Below, in pieces: positions 47,881 to 57,891 of a stretch of 64,000 nt of DNA. The stretch is from contig NC_086026.1 of NCBI RefSeq assembly GCF_036323735.1, forward strand, positions 85,703,359 through 85,767,358. The letters run 5' to 3'. How positions within the stretch are numbered: position 1 is the stretch's first letter; every line of letters starts with the position of its first letter. The position numbers and the translations under genes are program-made. The stretch comes from Rattus norvegicus. Taxonomy: Eukaryota > Chordata > Mammalia > Rodentia > Muridae. The notes beneath the pieces were generated by a model. That model did no database searches. It was given only the letters and a program-made list of their open reading frames with translations, and was not told the DNA's origin.

Positions 47881-48445
47881 AATAGAATTAACATTGTGGG
47901 ATGATCTACGCAAAAGTGAAAAGCAGGGTAATGGATACACAAAGAAGTTAAAGGCAAACCAGTCGTGAGGCTTTCCACAGTCACAGTTATAGAAGGCAAC
48001 TATAATTAAAGAAGGGCATTATAGCAAGAGGCAACCACAAAATAACTTAGTCAAAATATTAAGTTACCATTCTAGACAAAATATAATAAAAAGAATTAGC
48101 CAATTAACAAAAGAGCGGCCATGAAAAAAGAGAGACCAGAAATGTAGGCCACAGGAAGCAATGAGCCAGAGGCAGATGGTAGCTAGGAACTTAGAAACTG
48201 TGTTCTAGTTGGATAGCTTTGAATCGTACTGCAGATCAGGCTGGATAATGGCTCAATGTTTTGCTTTACCTACGTTGATGTTGTTTGTCTATTTCTGTGC
48301 TCACAAGATTGTTTAGGAACCCAGGTGTCTTCTCGCCCATGGTTCTCCATTTCTGAAGACCTCAATGTCATCCACATCTGATTATTTGAAAGCAAAGAGC
48401 CACGTAGTTTCTGAAAACACTTGTCTGAGAAATGGCTCACACTGA
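47881..48445. other. Intronic sequence, nothing recognised
   Basis: Unique intron up to the minisatellite. Confidence 0.4.
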
Positions 48446-48688
48446 GTTGTTCGTGCACTGTCGCTCGTGCGCTATTGCTCGTGCGCTGTTGCTTGTGCTC
48501 TGTTGCTTGTGCACTGTTGCTTGTGCACTGTCTCATGCACTTTCACTCGTGCTCTGTTGCTCGTGCACTGTTGCTTGTGCTCTGTTCCTTGTGCACTGTT
48601 GCTCGTGCACCGTTGCTCGTGCACTGTCTCATGCACTGTCGCTCGTGCTCTGTTGCTCATGCACTGTTGCTCGTGCACAGTCTCACAC
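48446..48688. repeat. 14-bp minisatellite (unit about TTGCTCGTGCACTG)
   Basis: About 17 units of 14 bp. Variants are CTCGTGC / CTTGTGC and GCACTG / GCTCTG, plus shorter TCTCATGCAC units at 48531 and 48627 that mark a longer-order duplication. The 14-bp unit shifts frame each copy and lacks stops on either strand, so several long low-complexity frames overlap here. None is a gene. Confidence 0.92.
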
Positions 48689-51030
48689 GTTTAAGCACAG
48701 CGAAGTGCTGTTGTGTAGCTGGATCCCGAAAGGAGAGGAAACAGGGTTTTGGTGAAAAGCTACGACGATTGGGTGTCCAAACTTTTTTATGCATTAACCT
48801 TCCTTTTGGGACTTGAAATAATGCATATTTTTTGGTGTTCACAAAGGAAAATGCTGACTTTCTGGCCCAGAGCACATAAATCCTCAAGCTAGAACTTCGG
48901 ACTATTTTTGACTTTTAAATGTTCAAGTCAGGAAGTAGCATTTGGTGTTGACATATGAGATTTTCTTTTTTTTTTATGTCAGGTCTGTTTCTTGCTTCTG
49001 AAGTGTGCATTAGAAGCCTGAACCTTAGTGATTACTTAGGAATTGGTAATGTGGAGGCTCAGACATATATATGTATGTATATATATATATATACATATAT
49101 ATATATACCTTATATTTATCTATTAACTGAAAGCATGGCTATATCACAATCCTTGTGTTTATGGGACATTGGTATAGTAGTTTTATATTAATATACTAGA
49201 AACCATGGATTGTGGATGAAGAATGAAGAGATTCATTCAAAAAAAAAGAAAAGCCGACAATGTTTCTTCAGTGAAGGGACAGGAGTATGAACGGAGCTGG
49301 ACATGACATTATGTACATGTCGGAAGTGCTACATCAAGCTCGCTGGAGTGTACACTCAATATACACAAAGTTAGAAAGAAAATAGATAACACTAAAAGAG
49401 ATCATTTACAGAATGGAATCTGTAAGTGAGAGGCTGAGTTAGATCAAAGTGCTTCTGTCATTATTGTACTGCCAGAAGGGAATTGTGAAAAAAGAGTAAA
49501 CATTCACTACTAAAGCCCACTTGCCCTAAGTACCTGTCATATGTAATTATTACAGAGAAAACACAATTATATACCAGTTATTATTACATTTTTATTGAAT
49601 ATTAAAATATATAGTATCATATATTATGTCAATATAGAAACATAGACTATATAAATACATACTATATAATATGTGATATATAATATTAATATTATAATAT
49701 ATATTTATTATTATAGTCTGGAAATGCAAATACATACCAGAGTATCTTGTTCTTTTATCTTTTGTTTCCTTAAAAATCAATTAAAATCATTAAATATTCT
49801 TTGAAATTATTAATTGTGTCATACTAGTCTCTATTAATAAATTAACTGTTTTTTCCTTGTTGTGCACTTAAAACAAGAACTGATTTCTACTCTTACAAGA
49901 AATAGTACAAAGACTATCTGACCTTGAGCAAACTCTATGTCAACATTTTCTGAGATTTTCTTGGGCTGTCCTCCTAGAAATACAAGAAGGGGGCAAGTGG
50001 GTTTTTCCTGGAATGTCTTGATGACATTGCTAAGAAGGAGTCAATCTCCCAAGGAAAGGGTTCTTACCTGTCAGTGCTCTGTTCTCAGCTCACACCGCAT
50101 CACAGAGTGATATTTCAGGTCAGAGAAGGAATGGTGTAAAGGGGTTTGGCAGAGCTTGTCCCTTAGTTCATGACAAATGTAAATTGGTTCTCTCAGTCCC
50201 AATGTACAACTGGCCCTTCCTTTGTCTCATTCTAATCATGTGAAATAACACATCCCGGTTGCCTTCCGAGACCCTCAGTTTCCTCATCCATCAAGTGGAC
50301 ATGTGTTATCAGCCACTTCACATGGTACTCTGGAACTTTCTCCATTGTGAGGTGTACGATCCCTGTAAAAAGTAACATAAGTATTTCTTAATATCTTTGA
50401 TATTTTCTCAGACTTGCCAAAATGGTCAATTTCCTTGTTATATATATTTATTTGATTGCTTTTATTTTTATTTTAATATAACTATTATATTTTAATATGA
50501 CTAGTGAAAGTATGATATAACCTATTTTACAGCAAGAGGAAAGAGTTTAAGAAATTTTATTTCAAAGTCTAATGTCTATCATATGAAAGCTTTACTGATG
50601 ACCACATTCAATCCTAAATGTGCATACATACATGCATGTGTGTACATAGAATGGCTGATACCCTCGTATTGACATGTATATCGGCTGGCCAAAACCTAGA
50701 GAATTACTCATGGGTGCCAATTGTTTATCTCCTATGGTTATCAAGGTATGAGATCACCTTTACTATACAGACACATGGCAAATGGGAGTTCTCTGTTTGG
50801 GGACCATAGTTCCACATGGACTATAATTTACATGGTTGACCAGCATTTCTTGGTGAGATCTGGGCTTACTGAAAAGGATGCTATGATCCATTATTGATGT
50901 TGGGATTAGAAAAGAGAAGTAATAACACTGGTGGCTGCAGCCATCCACTAGAGAGAACACCAGCTATGGTGAATACAAAGAAAAACCAACTTACCAGAAA
51001 ATGGCGATAACTTTTTTAATAATATATTTT

Positions 51031-51031
<1 letters not shown>
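48689..51031. other. AT-rich intronic sequence
   Basis: Contains (TA)/(CATA)-rich tracts at about 49065-49110 and 49560-49720. Otherwise unique. No gene supported. Confidence 0.5.

Positions 51032-51086
<55 letters not shown>
51032..51086. repeat. (TG)n microsatellite
   Basis: About 27 TG units at the tail end of the adjoining B3 SINE, from whose tail it probably grew. Confidence 0.95.
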
Positions 51087-51087
<1 letters not shown>

Positions 51088-51236
51088 GCGTCTGTGTCCC
51101 CTGAGGCCAGAAAAGGGTATCAGATTCTCTAGGGTGGGAGTTACAGGCAGCTGTGAGCCAACAAACATGGATACTGAGATCTAAACGCATGTACTCTGAA
51201 GAGGAGCTTTACCACTAAGCCGTCTCTCCTGGTCGA
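51087..51236 (-). repeat. B3 SINE, minus strand
   Basis: CTGAGGCCAGAAAAGGGTAT, GGTGGGAGTTACAGGCAGCT, GTGAGCCAACAAACATGG and CTAAGCCGTCTCTCCTGG mark a reverse-oriented B3. Confidence 0.85.
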
Positions 51237-52374
51237 ATGAGTACAGTTCTGTTATTTTATCCTGTATGAACATGTATTCAATCCAAAGTGAATAATTTTC
51301 AATATTAGCAATAGTATTTTAAATCTAACATGTAGATTTTAAAAGGATGCTAGTTTTTAGAGAACAAAAGAATAGATTTTTTTTCAAAAAATTTACATTG
51401 CCAAAATGTTAAGTGTTCCTTGAGACTTTAATAACTTCAATACCTAAATGCCTAAAATCTTAGACTGCATGGAATGCGCTGAAAACAAAATAGGAAGCTT
51501 TTAAATTTGTTTGCTATGCTTCCATTATGTAAACACACTTACATATTTTGGGGGGATTATGTCTAAGCACTACTTATGGACAAACCTTTCTTTAATTAGT
51601 ACATCTGTATAGTTAATTAGTATTTCCGCATGGTTTGAGCATCTGGCATTTTGTAAAATTAGCATGCCTCAGAATTTATCTACTGTTCTAGTAAAGAAGC
51701 AATACGTTTATGATATATCTTGTCCTGTTTATAACTTTCTAGAAAGGACTATTAATATCAATTTTGCACAATCTGCAGAGCTCAAGCCAGTGGAAACCAC
51801 AGTGAGGTCACGGGGTTTATTGATTAGTAGGAGAAAGAGTGAATGGAGGACAATAACAAGGTTTCAGCTGAATATTTTTGTTTAGTTTGCTTTGCTTTAT
51901 TTGTATTTGGGGTCCTGGGAAAATTGCTTCTCTTTGGATTCCAATAGGTTACCTCTTAGCACGCAGGACACACGATTTAATAAATTTTGTTTCTACTCGA
52001 AGATCTATGAGCACCGGGAGTTTTTGTCTAGTCAGTGGAATCATGGTTTTAGTTAATAACTATTTCAAGTCAGAGGAAGAAGTGAGCAAACACATCAAGA
52101 ATATGTTAGCTGTGGCCTTGTGCATTCTGTAGCCTCATTAATTTTACATTTATTTTAAACATAAGAAAGTTGTTTACTTGATGAATTGTATTACATATTA
52201 GCTGTACACTCTGAGTGGGACCCAGTGACTCGTGAACACAAGTCATGAACTTGGGGGATTCTAATGTTACACTGCCACCACGTGGCTGTTCATCTCAAGA
52301 TGAAGGACAGTGCTTCTGAGATGAAAAAACAAGTACTTTGTTTTTATTAGAGTGTCAGAAAAGTTTGATGTGTA

Positions 52375-52375
<1 letters not shown>
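51237..52375. other. Intronic sequence, nothing recognised
   Basis: AT-rich unique intron. Frames of 73 and 84 codons (51664-51885 and 51878-52132) have no recognisable family. Confidence 0.4.

Positions 52376-52422
<47 letters not shown>
52376..52422. repeat. (CA)n microsatellite
   Basis: About 23 CA units. Confidence 0.95.
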
Positions 52423-52426
<4 letters not shown>

Positions 52427-53124
52427 GTACAATCCACCCATCGGGAACCTGTCTTAAGTGAAGCTTTGTGTTTGATGAGAGACAGGACAATCTCCTAATG
52501 CTGGCCATCTTCCCGAAGTGCATTATTTTCAACTACACATAATCATAAGAATTTAGTCATAAAGTCTACACATATCCCCTCTATTTATAATAATCAATAG
52601 AGCAAATAATGCTCTTCTTCTTGGTTTACTCTCTGGTCGTCCTCCCATTTGCTATACAAACCACAAGACAATCCTGCAGTAACTTTGGAGAAGTAAAAGA
52701 GTGTAATATTTGTTGTTTCTATTCTTAAACACACATATATGTTTTCAAGACATATATTACACAAATATGAATACATATGAGGTATGATGTAATGTTTTAA
52801 TATGTGTATACATATTGCGATTGTATGTTTTCTTTTACTTTCTGCTATAAGTCATTCTGTGTGGTTTAGAGAGCCCTGAGCTTAACAAGTCACCAGCTAC
52901 CTCCTGAACTTACAGACAGGAGCCTCCACCCATAGCTCAACACTGTAATCTTTAAATCACAACTGCCCATTGAGAAGCTTTTTATTTAAACAGAAGATAT
53001 AATTGAGAATTATTTAGACAGTAGAAATAATCGAGAATTAAGAGCTTTTGAGTAACGTTTAAACAGTTTCCAAAATCACGCTATTTTTCTTAAAAAGATT
53101 TAAAGGTATTTGAGTTCATTATAG
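52423..53124. other. Intronic sequence, nothing recognised
   Basis: Unique AT-rich intron. Confidence 0.4.
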
Positions 53125-53338
53125 ATTCATTTATTTATTTATGCATAAATTGTGCCAGTGCAAGTTTCTGTATACCATGTCTGTGCAGGTGCTGACAGAG
53201 TTCAGAGTGTGTCTTGGAACTCCAAGAGCCGGAGTTACAACCCGTGAGCCACCTCACATGGGTGTTTGCAACCAAATCGGGGTCCTCTGAAGAGGCAGTA
53301 AATTTCTTAACCACTGAGTTGTTTCTCCAGCGCCCCAA
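53125..53338 (-). repeat. B3 SINE, minus strand
   Basis: GGAGTTACAACCCGTGAGCC, TCTGAAGAGGCAGTAAATTT and CTTAACCACTGAGTTGTTTC mark a reverse-oriented B3. Confidence 0.82.
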
Positions 53339-53344
53339 TTTTAT

Positions 53345-53458
53345 TTCATTTTTTTTTATTTTTTTATTTATTTTTTTTTTTTCTCGGAGCTGGGGACCGA
53401 ACCCAGGGCCTTGCGCTTCCCAGGCAAGCGCTCTACCACTGAGCTAAATCCCCAACCC
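53345..53458 (-). repeat. ID SINE, minus strand
   Basis: The body CTCGGAGCTGGGGACCGAAC ... GAGCTAAATCCCCAACCC lies at 53383-53458, with a T-rich left end as the reverse of its A-rich tail. Near the rat ID consensus. It sits between two B3 copies; any target duplication is hidden in T-rich flanks. Confidence 0.92.
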
Positions 53459-53464
53459 GTTTAT

Positions 53465-53682
53465 TTTTTTTTTAATTTTCATTTATGTGTATGTGAGTGT
53501 GTCTGTATGCCATGTACTACAGAAGCTGCAGGAGCTGCAGGAGCGAGCTTCTGATCTCCCAGAGCTGGAGTTACAGGTAGTAACGACTTGCTCAATGTGG
53601 GTTTCTTGGCATGATGGGTCTTTTAGGTCTTCTGAAGAACAAGAAGCACATTTAGCCACTGAGCAATTTGTCCAGCCCCAGT
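53465..53682 (-). repeat. B3 SINE, minus strand
   Basis: GAGCTGGAGTTACAGGTAGT, AACAAGAAGCACATTTAGCC and ACTGAGCAATTTGTCCAGCC mark a second reverse-oriented B3. Confidence 0.8.
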
Positions 53683-53697
53683 TACATTTACATTTAC

Positions 53698-53823
53698 TGT
53701 GGCACACGTGTGGGTCAGAGAACAAATTATTGGATTCCCCCCCTCCCCCATCTACCATGTGGGACTAAGGTTCAACATCAGGGTGGTGGCAAATGCCTTT
53801 ACCAGATGAGCCATTTCAGTGAC
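53698..53823 (-). repeat. B3A-type SINE, minus strand
   Basis: GGCACACGTGTGGGTCAGAG, CCATGTGGGACTAAGG and TTACCAGATGAGCCATTTC mark a related, diverged tRNA-headed SINE in reverse. Confidence 0.65.
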
Positions 53824-53849
53824 CTCGAATATTTAAGGGAGTTTGTTTT

Positions 53850-54002
53850 GTTTTGACTTGAGTTTTGAGATGAAGTCTCACTATGTAGCCTTGCTACCCT
53901 GAAACTTGCTATATTGTCCAGTTTGGCCTAAAAGTCACAGAGATCCACCTGGCTCTGCCTTCAGAGTGCTAGGGTTAAAGATGTGTGCCAGTATGCCCAG
54001 CA
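53850..54002 (-). repeat. B1-type SINE, minus strand
   Basis: GAGATGAAGTCTCACTATG, AGTCACAGAGATCCACCTGG and AGTGCTAGGGTTAAAGATG match a reversed B1 body. Confidence 0.8.
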
Positions 54003-54009
54003 TGGGATC

Positions 54010-54512
54010 CAATTATGTATTATTTCTTTTCATGAGTAATATAAAGAATAGACTCTTTAAAATTGCTTTAAAATAAAGCAATTTATTAAGCTCTGTGGTT
54101 TAAAGTTTTCTGGGAGCTGTGTCCAGAGCTAACCTGATTACTAGAGAAGAGGCAAGCAACCCTCTCCAGTTTAGTCACCCAGATTATGTCTGCCTTTCCT
54201 AGAACACCATGTGGGTGATCCTTGCAGTCTTAGACTCCTAGGATACAAGTCTGTGTGAAATAATGTTAACTGGAAAATTCAGGTGTTTTGTTTGATATCA
54301 TCCTTATGTATTTATTAATATCTTACCCTGACTCACCAGTTCGCACAAAGCTATTTTGTTTTCTGTTATCTGCACTGAGCAGTGTAAGTCACTGAGAATA
54401 AGAAAACAGGATTAAAATGAGAGAGATTATATGTGGGCTGTGAATATAATTCCATTGCTAAAGTGATCTACTTACATGTCAGAATTTTTGAGTTCAGTTT
54501 CCAGCATCAGAT
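54010..54512. other. Intronic sequence, nothing recognised
   Basis: Unique intron between SINEs. Confidence 0.4.
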
Positions 54513-54650
54513 AAAATCAGACGGGTGGCTCTTGCTTGTAATCCCAGCACTCGAGGGGTAAAGGGAATAGGAGCCAAAGTTTAGGGCCACATGCAGCTAC
54601 AAACAGAGCTTAAAAGCAGCCTACTTTCATGAAACTGTGAAATAAAAATT
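54513..54650 (+). repeat. B1-like SINE fragment, plus strand
   Basis: GGTGGCTCTTGCTTGTAATC, then CCAGCACTCGAGGGGTAAAG, is the start of a 7SL-derived body. The right half is diverged. Confidence 0.7.
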
Positions 54651-54964
54651 ACGAATAACCACACTCTGAATGCTTAACAATATTGTTAACATGTTGGTGT
54701 ATGTATCATTAAGATACATACATGACACCACATTAATCTGTATAGTACACATCCTTTCAACAGCAACTTTGTTCCCTTAGTTAAATTTCTGTAGCATTTA
54801 TCATTCAATTTTATAGACACAATTTAAATTATTTATATGGCATTTTAATTGTTTTATAAATTTCCTTCTTAAAAACATGATAATGTTTCCACAGAGGTAT
54901 GTATATATTTACTTGATTTTAATATTTTAATTATCTACACATGATATGTAAAATATTTCAAGAC

Positions 54965-55640
54965 AGGATATCCTTGATAAAGAATTTCTTGGTGCCCCTC
55001 TCTGGTTGTAGCAGGTAGGAGCTCTGGCCCCATAAGAACCTGAGTGCAGGCACTCAGAACTTGGCTGCAGCACTCAGGAGAGTGAGGCTTGTATCTCCCT
55101 TGGGCAGCACAGTGGAGCTGGCCCTGGAGGCACAGGCGCAGGGAATGAGAGCCGGAAGGCTGCTGCTGCCCCTTGCGGGCTGTGGCATTGACGAACTGGT
55201 AGGGCAGTGCTGGGGAGCGCCCCCTGGTGATGCAGTTGCTGGTGAGCTGGCGGGTCGGTCAGTTGAGCTACCTCCCAGGCTCAGATCCAGGGCTCCACGA
55301 CATAAGGCAACCACAGGTTATCCTAGAAGAATCCCCTGAGGATCCAGTATAGCGCGTGTAGCAGAAGCCAGAGGCCTCAAAACAGACCAATGACTCAATG
55401 CAATGAACATTCATTTGCAAGTAAAGATGTGTGGACAAAAGGTTATACTGGGTGACACACTGTGACACACGACTGTGACATTTTTTATTCTATCTTGGTT
55501 TTTTTGTTTGTTTGTTTGTTGTTGTTTTTTTGTTGTTATGGGGGAAGGTTACAAGGGTGGATATGAACATTGGGGAGATGACTGAGACTGTGCTGCGTGA
55601 TGTGAAATTCACAAAGAATCGATAAAAAGTTAAGAAAAGT
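54965..55640 (+). repeat. Unclassified rodent interspersed repeat
   Basis: A GC-rich first part (55020-55330), then CAATGACTCAATGCAATGAA, TGTGACACACTGTGACA-like sequence and the end TGTGAAATTCACAAAGAATC. I recognise this as a recurring rodent repeat, possibly LTR-derived, but cannot name it. Overlapping frames of 86 and 92 codons in its GC-rich part are not supported as genes. Confidence 0.5.
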
Positions 55641-55782
55641 AATTTTTAGCATATTGTATATTGATAATAATTGTTTGTCATAAAATTACAATTTAAATTC
55701 CCACTAATGGGAATTTTTGTTGACTTTCAGATCCTAAAATCTTACCTTTTAAAATTATGCATTTATTTACTCGTTTATTTAA

Positions 55783-55784
<2 letters not shown>

Positions 55785-55830
<46 letters not shown>
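55785..55830. repeat. (TG)n microsatellite
   Basis: About 22 TG units. Confidence 0.95.
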
Positions 55831-55831
<1 letters not shown>

Positions 55832-57720
55832 ATCTCTAGGGAAAGCCTCATAGAGTATCCCCTGAGAGTGAATCATCCACAGGCTGGTCAGATGCTGCCT
55901 TACACCCACCATACTGGAAGCTTTGGCTTTTTGTTGTCTTACCCTCTATTGAGTTCTCCTTACTAAAACCACTCTCCTTGAAGTGTGGAAAAGCCATGGT
56001 GTTTAGAGCAGAAGGTTTAAGGTCCAGTTTGTGTTTGGCCAACACGGCATGTGTGGCTATATGGTGTTGGATGTGATACCTAACAGTAGCCATCTGGAGG
56101 GCTATGAATCAGCACAAAATGGCTTACATCAATGTAGTCCGTTATATAGGATTCCCCGTAGACTGCCACTTCGTGTGTGTTTTCTATAAATACGATCTTC
56201 ATGTCAGAGACCTTCACCTCTACTTACAAGAGCCTGCTGTGAGTCTAGTCTGTAGACTTATGTGTCTAACCCCATGAGGCTGGTGTGCTTCTGTGTCTGC
56301 CTCTATGTGGTCCATATGCGCCTGGGTACCTGAAGGCAGTTGCCTGCCCAGCACCCTGTGTGATGGTAAATAATTTATCTTACCTGCCCTTACACCTTAC
56401 AAGCTCTTTACCTCTTCAACCTCAAATCTTCCCATGACGCTCTGCTTTTCTGGGTATCAGTGTTTGGTCCTCACACATGGTTAGCGTCTTGGCATTACGG
56501 AATACAGTACATCTCTAAAATTAAAACAAGTGCACGCCCAAGATCGAAAGGAAGGAAGTGAATAAGGGATCCAGCTTCAGAAAGTGACAGGCACACTCAG
56601 AGCTTTAGCATTAGAGAAGCGCTTTAACTACTTTTGGGGAATGACTTGCCCCTAGTATGTTTAAGGGACCATAAGCAATTCTAGTGGGCTCTCAGTACTC
56701 AAGTCTATTGAAACTTCTGTCTCTTTTTTGGAGGATGGATTAAATCCCAATAAATGGGTTGGCTGGAAAGTGTAGTGGGTGAAGAATTGATTAAGTATTT
56801 CTGTAGCCCTCATTATCAAGTTAGTTGTCCAGAGAAATGGCCCACCTAAATCCCTTTTTATATTATTGAGAGCTGAGGCCCAGGACTTTCCTTGCCGTCT
56901 TGGTTTGTATATCTTTCCTAGTATCAGCACATAAACTCTTTGTCCTCTGCATCCCAAGCGCACACACCCAATCTATGCAAATTTGCAGCTTCCGGAGGCT
57001 GTGGATACAGGCAGAGCGGGTGTTCTCTGGGTAGAGAGAATTCTCCACCAGACCATGCACTTACACAAGAAACCTGAGGTTTCTCCCTGTGAAGTGGGGA
57101 GGGTATGGGAACATCTTTGCACGCGTGAGAGTTGTGAGTAACACACACAAAACGTTACAACTGCTGTGATCAGTTAGCATGTGATCAGGGGACGTGATCT
57201 GCTGTAGGTGAGGGTCTTAAATGCCTCTTAAATACCTCTTAGTTCCAGAGTCTTTGTGTCAAGTATTGTTCCCACAAAAGTCTGGTGAATTAGCAGGTAA
57301 ATGGGTCCCACAAAACCCACTACAGATACAAGCCTCATGTCTAAAACCTAGACCCAACTCTCAGTCTTCGGTGACTGTGATTCTGAGCTGTAGTGTTGGA
57401 ATGCTCTAAAGGTCAGTGCAGAAATTAGAGAATCTGTAGAACCAGAGATGAACTAGCTGTTCTCCAAGCTCTGAGCATGCCAGCTGTACACTTACGGGGG
57501 ATAAACAGACAAAAGCCATACCTTTTCAATCTGGATGTAAAACTGGCCCAGCTGCAAAGACTTTTAGTGCAGATTTTGTTGGTCTAAGAGACAAACTTAG
57601 AAAAGGGAATCTCCAGGGATGATTCTAGCAACAAGTGAGAGGTGACTTCACATAGCATATAGCATGTCCAGACTGCTTTCTGTGTCTTCACAACAGGTAA
57701 AATGGAAAGGAGTGATTCAT
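55831..57720. other. Intronic sequence upstream of the 42-codon exon
   Basis: Unique-looking intron. No additional Hmgcll1 exon or other gene recognised. Confidence 0.45.
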
Positions 57721-57765
57721 ACCCCATACGCGCACATGCCTTAGCTGTCCTGCTTTATGTTTCAG

Positions 57766-57891
57766 ATGGGAATTAACGTGGTGGACTCGGCTGTATCTGG
57801 ATTAGGTGGCTGCCCTTATGCAAAAGGTGCTTCTGGGAATGTAGCCACTGAGGACTTGATATATATGCTTAATGGCATGGGGCTCAATACA
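57766..57891 (+). CDS. Hmgcll1: Hmgcll1 coding exon (equivalent of HMGCL exon 8), catalytic cysteine loop
   Basis: This exon has 42 codons, from MGINVVDSAVSGLGGCPYAK to LIYMLNGMGLNT. The acceptor is TTATGTTTCAG and the donor GTAAGT, both phase 0. It carries the HMG-CoA lyase signature GLGGCPYAKGASGN. The cysteine is the catalytic base (Cys266 in human HMGCL). The asparagine nine residues later is a metal ligand (Asn275). The following ATEDL contains the conserved glutamate. Its 126-bp length equals that of the matching HMGCL exon. No disruption is visible. Confidence 0.96.

Larger units (their letters stand above)
1566..57765 (+). other. Hmgcll1: Hmgcll1 intron, about 56.2 kb
   Basis: The intron runs from the GTATTC donor after the 63-codon exon to the TTTCAG acceptor before the 42-codon exon. 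Both ends are phase 0. It holds most of the mobile elements described here, in both orientations, including a provirus and a solo LTR in sense with the gene. I saw no further HMG-CoA lyase exon in it and no nested gene that I can support. Confidence 0.9.

Noticed and set aside
48421..48816. 131-, 107-, 75- and 68-codon frames on both strands
   Set aside because: They are produced by the 14-bp minisatellite, which lacks stops. No start context, splice signals or family.
52263..52282. CCACCACGTGGCTG as another CTCF site
   Set aside because: It mismatches the core at two positions, including an invariant G. Better read as an E-box (CACGTG) by chance.
55054..55339. Overlapping 86- and 92-codon frames in a GC-rich patch
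   Set aside because: The patch is part of an interspersed rodent repeat and the frames show no domain.
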